DNA of 64,000 nucleotides from Delphinapterus leucas. Taxonomy: Eukaryota > Chordata > Mammalia > Artiodactyla > Monodontidae. The notes under the pieces are model-generated. The model searched no databases and had not been told where the DNA came from. It was given only the letters and a program-made list of their open reading frames with translations. Shown one piece after another: positions 39,501-45,500 of the stretch (positions are counted from its first letter, which is position 1; every line of letters starts with the position of its first letter). Where the stretch lies: positions 5,396,138 to 5,460,137 of the forward strand of contig NW_022098021.1 in NCBI RefSeq assembly GCF_002288925.2. Reading direction: 5' to 3'. Position numbers and translations under genes: made by a program.

Positions 39501-42500
39501 CAGACCATGGTATAATGAATATATTTGGTCTTAGTCCTGATTCCACAAAGCTCCTAAAATCCTGGAATTCCCTGAGGGATAGGAGTGTCTGTTGTTACTC
39601 ATCATGGACCCCTTCTGGGCACTCCAGAGTTTATGCTAACAAGGCAGCTTAGGGTGGGGCCCCTCTGTAGCCTCAGGATGGGGCTGATCACAAGAAAGAT
39701 CCAGAGATTGTGTGCTCTTCCTTAGACCTGGGGAGCTCTCATCCTTGCCAGTCAGTCTATGCTCTTTCTCTGTAAATTCCCATGATATTAACTACAGTCT
39801 ATTTGCTCAGGAGTTCCAAATTCATACCTCCTGTGTATATGGCTGTATGTCTGGGTGGCCCCCAGGAACCTTACTCTCAGACTGAACTCCCTGTTTTCCT
39901 TCCTAAACCTACTCCCTCCCCACCCCCACCCCGACAGTGCCAGCACACCCACTGTCACCAAATCCAGAAACCCAGAAGTCATTTTCGACTCCTCCCTCCC
40001 CACTACTTCCCATCATCCAGGCAGCTGCCAAACCTTGACATTTTAACCTCCTGATAATCCCCAAATCTCTCCGCAGCTCTGCATCTCTATTACCATTGCC
40101 CTAATTCCAGTCCTTGTTTGTCTCTGGCCTGGACTACTGCCAACAGCTTCCTAGCTGCCATGTTCCTTGCCATGTTCCTGTCTGCCTGACACGCATCCTT
40201 GACACAGACCCCAAAAATGTCGTTCTAAAATACACATCGAGCATCTCCCTCAAACCCCTCGACAACCTACAGCACTGGTCCTTACCACTTGAATCACGAA
40301 TCTCACTGAAAAATCTGATGAAAGCAATTAACCTTCACACACACATACACACACACCCCGTGAAGGATGCAACGGACCCCCTGAATTCCATCCAGAGACT
40401 CTTGGACCACATGATAATATCCAAGTCCTTTATCACATCACTAAAACACTCCTTACACATCACACACGGAGCCTCTGGTAACCCTGAATTTTTTTTTTTA
40501 AGAAAGCTACCCATTGAACAGGCTTCAATTTTCTAAGTCACAACTTTTTTTTTTTTTTTTTTTTAATATTTACTTATTTATTTATCTTTGGCTGCATTGG
40601 GTCTTCGTTGCTGCGCACGGGCTTTCTCTAGTTGTGGCGAGCGGGGGCTACTCTTCGTTGCGGTGCGTGGGCTTCTCATTGCGGTGGCTTCCCTTGTTGC
40701 GGAGCACGGGCTGTAAGAGCGCGGGCTCAGTAGTTGTGGCTCACAGGCTTAGTTGCTCCGCAGCATGTGGGATCTTCCCAGACCAGGGATTGAACCTGTG
40801 TCCCGTGCATTGGCAGGCAGATTCTCAACCACTGCGCCACCAGGGAAGACCCTCACAACTTTTTAAATGAGGGCTCCTCTATCCTCAGACATTGTGCCTC
40901 AGTAACAAGGATGGAATTACAGTTTCTGTCTACCCTGTGTTTCTGACCTCTGTACCATTTTTCTCACTGTCCTATTTGCCTGGAATGTCCTGATCCTCCC
41001 CTTTCCCTATCAAGTCTTACCTTTCTAATCAGGGGTCTGGCATCATCTCCTGTTGGAGGTCTTGCCTTATTTTCTCAGTCTGCATTAGAGGCTCAGCCTC
41101 GGTGCTTATTTCTAAAATTACTCTGCAATTTTCCTTTTACATGCCTTTTCTTTTTACATGCCTACCCTTTCCCACCAATGCCCCTAACATTAGACCGAGC
41201 AGGAACCAGGACTGTCTGGCGCCTACTGGACTACACTACTCCCAAGGGTCTAAGAAGGCAAGGAGGAAAATCCTGTGACTCTAAATCCTGATGCTTTCTT
41301 CTGCAAAGCACCTGCCTAGCCAGGGAAGCAGCTGCACTTTACAGGTATTAACTGATGAAGGAGTAAGACACTGCTTATCTCCTTTTCTCAGATGAGGAAC
41401 TTAAGTGTAGAGGCATTCCCTGCCAGAATAAAGAATTCATGTTTCCTAACTGTGTGGCTAGTCCTGCCTGACATATTCACCTGCATCACTTCCAAGAACT
41501 GAATCCCTAACATTGGGAACATCGTAACTCGAGTAGCAAAGCAGCTGAAGACTGAATTCCGTGGATATCTTAAAATCAAAACACAATGGTTTAAAGACAT
41601 GATGACAATATCCTGTTTTAAAGTAGACTGTAAATAATTTTACGGAGGATTCTTGGCTACCAATCGACCTACAATGACAGCAGTGAAAAAATATTTTTAC
41701 TGTTTAACCTAAAAAATAACAATAGTTCCTCTTTTAGGATCTTATGCAATTCCTCTAGCCACAAAAGAACACTGTGTGTGTACTTTATATTATTTTTAAC
41801 TTTCCTCTACATGTGTCGGGACCCATCGAACAGAATTGCATGATTCCAACTAACGACCATCGGAGTTCTACAAAGAGTTCCAGCCACAGGGGTAATTCAA
41901 TCACTTACGTGTAAAGCTCACAGACCCCCAAAAGACAGAAAAACCTTTGGCCACACAAACATGGCTACCTAACTAAGAAGTAGCTAAGGCTTTTTTAGAA
42001 ATCTTGATGGAAAAATACTAAGATCACAAAGTCACCTGATGAAAACCAAAAGCTCTATTCAGGCAAACCATCTACTGCGAGATTCACAAGACTTTGCTAT
42101 TTCAGAGTGAATAAAGGATGGAGCATAGTGGCGAGACCAAGCTAAGCAAATTACAAAGCAGGCCAAGCGAATTTTCAGCCCCTCAATTTCCCCTCTGCAA
42201 ATTCTTATTCCTGTCCTCTCCAAGATCCCTTTCAAAATAAAGAAAAATGATAAAATACCATACTTTTGAGATTATTTGTTTTGCCCAAATCAGAATCTCG
42301 ACTCAAAGATTAAGGCTATATCTGGTGGCTACTTGGGGATCCAGCAAGATAGCAATCTTGAACACTGACTGGTAAGGGCTCTTGTCACATTGCTTTGTGA
42401 GTTTCCTTAGAGAATGACCAGATGGGGGGAATAAAAAGAACTGTGGAGAAAGTCAAGAAGCTGAGCTCTCCTGTGGGCTTCTCAGCTGAGCAGGGATACT

Positions 42501-45500
42501 CCCTGGGGAGTAAAATGCGGTCCACAAATTTGTTCCAAGAACCATTTGGAAAATTACTTCTTCCTAGGACCTAAAAAAAAAATAAAGGGCCATGTTGCAC
42601 CCTGGAACAGCTCATTTGTTTTATTTTAAATGGAAGAGCCGTTGCTTTCCCACAACCGTTGAACACAGTATATCCATGTTTAAGTAGTTTTAGGGGACGA
42701 CAGCCCTGGGATTCCTATTGTGACCTGGTCAAAGCTTCCTTCGCTGAAGCATGCTGGTTTTCATCCACAGACATTTAGCGATCACGATAAATGTGTTGGA
42801 AGGTTTAACTCATTGAAAGCAAGCTCCGTGCTGAAATGTGTTCTTGGGGAAAGGCGATGAGCACGCATGTTTAAAATAGAACGGAATTAACTATTTATAT
42901 GTAAGTTCTCCCCTCCCCATCTCTTTCATCTTGGTACTCCCATGCGCCTAGCACTGAAATAGGTATTCAATAAAAGTTTGTCAAATAAAAAAATTCTTCC
43001 TCATGCAGGCTTCCTCTTCTTCTTTCTTAAGTCTTTCCTGGAATATAAGTAAGTCTTCCTCCCCCCACAATTAATGTCTCGTCATTACCTGACTTTTTTC
43101 AGTCAAACAACAGGAGACGTCAATAACACCACCAACAAAATCTTTACTGATAACTAAGAATTAATGAAAGTGTCTTTTTAGTTATAAAATGTAGAGCCAA
43201 GTAGTTCATAATTAAACCTAAGAGGATAATTCACTACAGATCCATGTGAAGTACCCAAGAAGAAATGAATAGCCAAATCTAAATTGGTATGATGGTAACA
43301 ATTAGAACCAAGACTTTTAGGATCGAAGGGGACCTTAACACCAGGTCACCAAGTCTGGTGTCCCATCCAATTCAAACCAATCTTTGCATAGCATCCCTTC
43401 CCTCCTCCTCCTCCTGAATCGGTCCCCTGTAGGCTACCAGCTCACAAGAAGGCAAATAGTTAAGACAAGCAGCAAGGGCAAAGGATGCCAACTAAGATGT
43501 ATAGGTCAAAGCTCTGAATGGAATTTTCTGACACTAATGAGAGAAATAGTTGTCAGTTACTGAAATATTGAAATCCTCCTCCTAGCCACGATCAACACAG
43601 AATGCAGCTAAGGCCATGGAGAGTGCGTGTCCGTTCTTTAAATGCTACTTAGAAAACCTCATCATTATTTATGAAAGGCAGAGCTTACAATATAAGGGAA
43701 ATGGGGATGGCATCCAAAAATTCAAGGAATGTAAAGCTTTTAAACATTTAAAGTCCTCATTTTTAAGCTTCTCACTTTGTGCTTCTTCATTCAAGAAAAT
43801 CTGTAATAGCAAGTATTGGCAAAGATGTGAAGAACCGGAGCTCCCATACACTGCTAGTGGGAATGTAAATTGGTAAAACCACTTTGGAAAACTGTTTGAC
43901 AGTACCTACCCAAACTGACATATGCCTTCCCTTATAATCCAGGAATTAGACCTGAGGGTATCAAAGAGAAATGGGTGTTCCTGTCCCCCCAAAACATGTA
44001 AAAGAATATTCACAGCTGTGTTACGTTTCATTACACAAAATTGGAGACAATCAAAATGTTCTTCAACAACAATGGATAATTAAATTGTATAATCTATTCA
44101 TACTAAGGAATAGCACCTAGCAATGGGAAAAACAACAACACTGCTACTAAGAACAAGGTTGGATCTCATAATCACAACGTTGAGTGAAAAAAGCTGGACA
44201 TTAAAAAAAAACATAATGATTTGGTTTACACGAAGTTCAAAAAACAGGCAAAACCATGGTAACAGAAGTCACAATAGTGGCTACCTTTGGGGGGTATAAT
44301 CTGAGAGGGGGCGGAGTTAGAAGTGCTCTGTGTCTTGATCGGATAATGGTTACGCGGTTACACAAACACTAATGGGGTTGTACTATTAAGATGTGTGCAT
44401 CTTTGCTTTATGTGAATTATACCTAATTTAGAAAAATCTGGAGAGAGATGTAGGAATTTCTGAGATTGTCCCTAAATATAAAAGAATTCAATGCAGCTTA
44501 ACTATAGTTTCATGTACTGATGTTTATACTTTCCGAAAGCCTTTGTATGCTGCTGAAAAATCCACTTACTACTAATGTTATACATAACAGAAAGCTAACT
44601 TTTTGTAACAGACTCTGAAAAACATATTGTACCATACATTTGAAATGTACATATTTCCCAATTAACGAAGATGTTCAGGAAATGCAAGATGTTTTTCCAC
44701 TCTTTTCCCCCTTCTGTTACATTTTTTAAATCTATAATTCTGAATTATTTGAAACAAAATCTATTGGAAATAATTCCTGCACGTCCATACTGCAAGTATT
44801 TTATGTACCACAGAGGATTCAAGAAAGACTGCTAGAATTTTGGAGCTGGAGGAGTCACAGCCAGACTCCTTCACTGGACAGAGCACAATGCCGGGGCCGG
44901 GGACAGTGAGGGCTGGTCCCCCAAGGGTGCAGAACTAGGACCGGGACCTAGAGCCTCCCTGGCTCCCAAGACCCTGTCTCCTTCACCCTAAACGCAAATC
45001 AACCCTCTAGTTTTTTCCAGATAGATGAACTGGATCTAAAGGGTGGTTTTTTTTTTGTTTTTTGTTTTTCCAGTAACAACTGTGCTACCCAGAATATTTG
45101 GGAACAGTCAGCTGAGTCCTTGAAAAGCCCCTTGGGGTTTAATGCCGGGATAAAAATCGAGTACAGGAGGAGGGGGTAGCTAGTATTTTAAGATGTAAAT
45201 CCCGTTTGCATAACATTTCCAAAGTAACTATTCATTGATCCAACTGACATTCGGCGGGTAGGGGGTCGTTACCCGAGATGACTCGCTTTGGGGGGGAAAG
45301 CGGGCGCATCTTCCCATCAGAGTTCACTCCCTAAATCAAAACCTCAAAAGAAGAGTTAAAGACGCCACCCAGGAGTCTACGGTAGCCCGGGTCGGTGCAG
45401 GCGAGGTCCCGGCCCCCCGGCGCCCAGCTCGGGGCCGCAGACTCGGGCTGCCGGCCCACTACCCGGGCGCGCGGGCCGAGCGGACAGCCAGAGAGGCTGG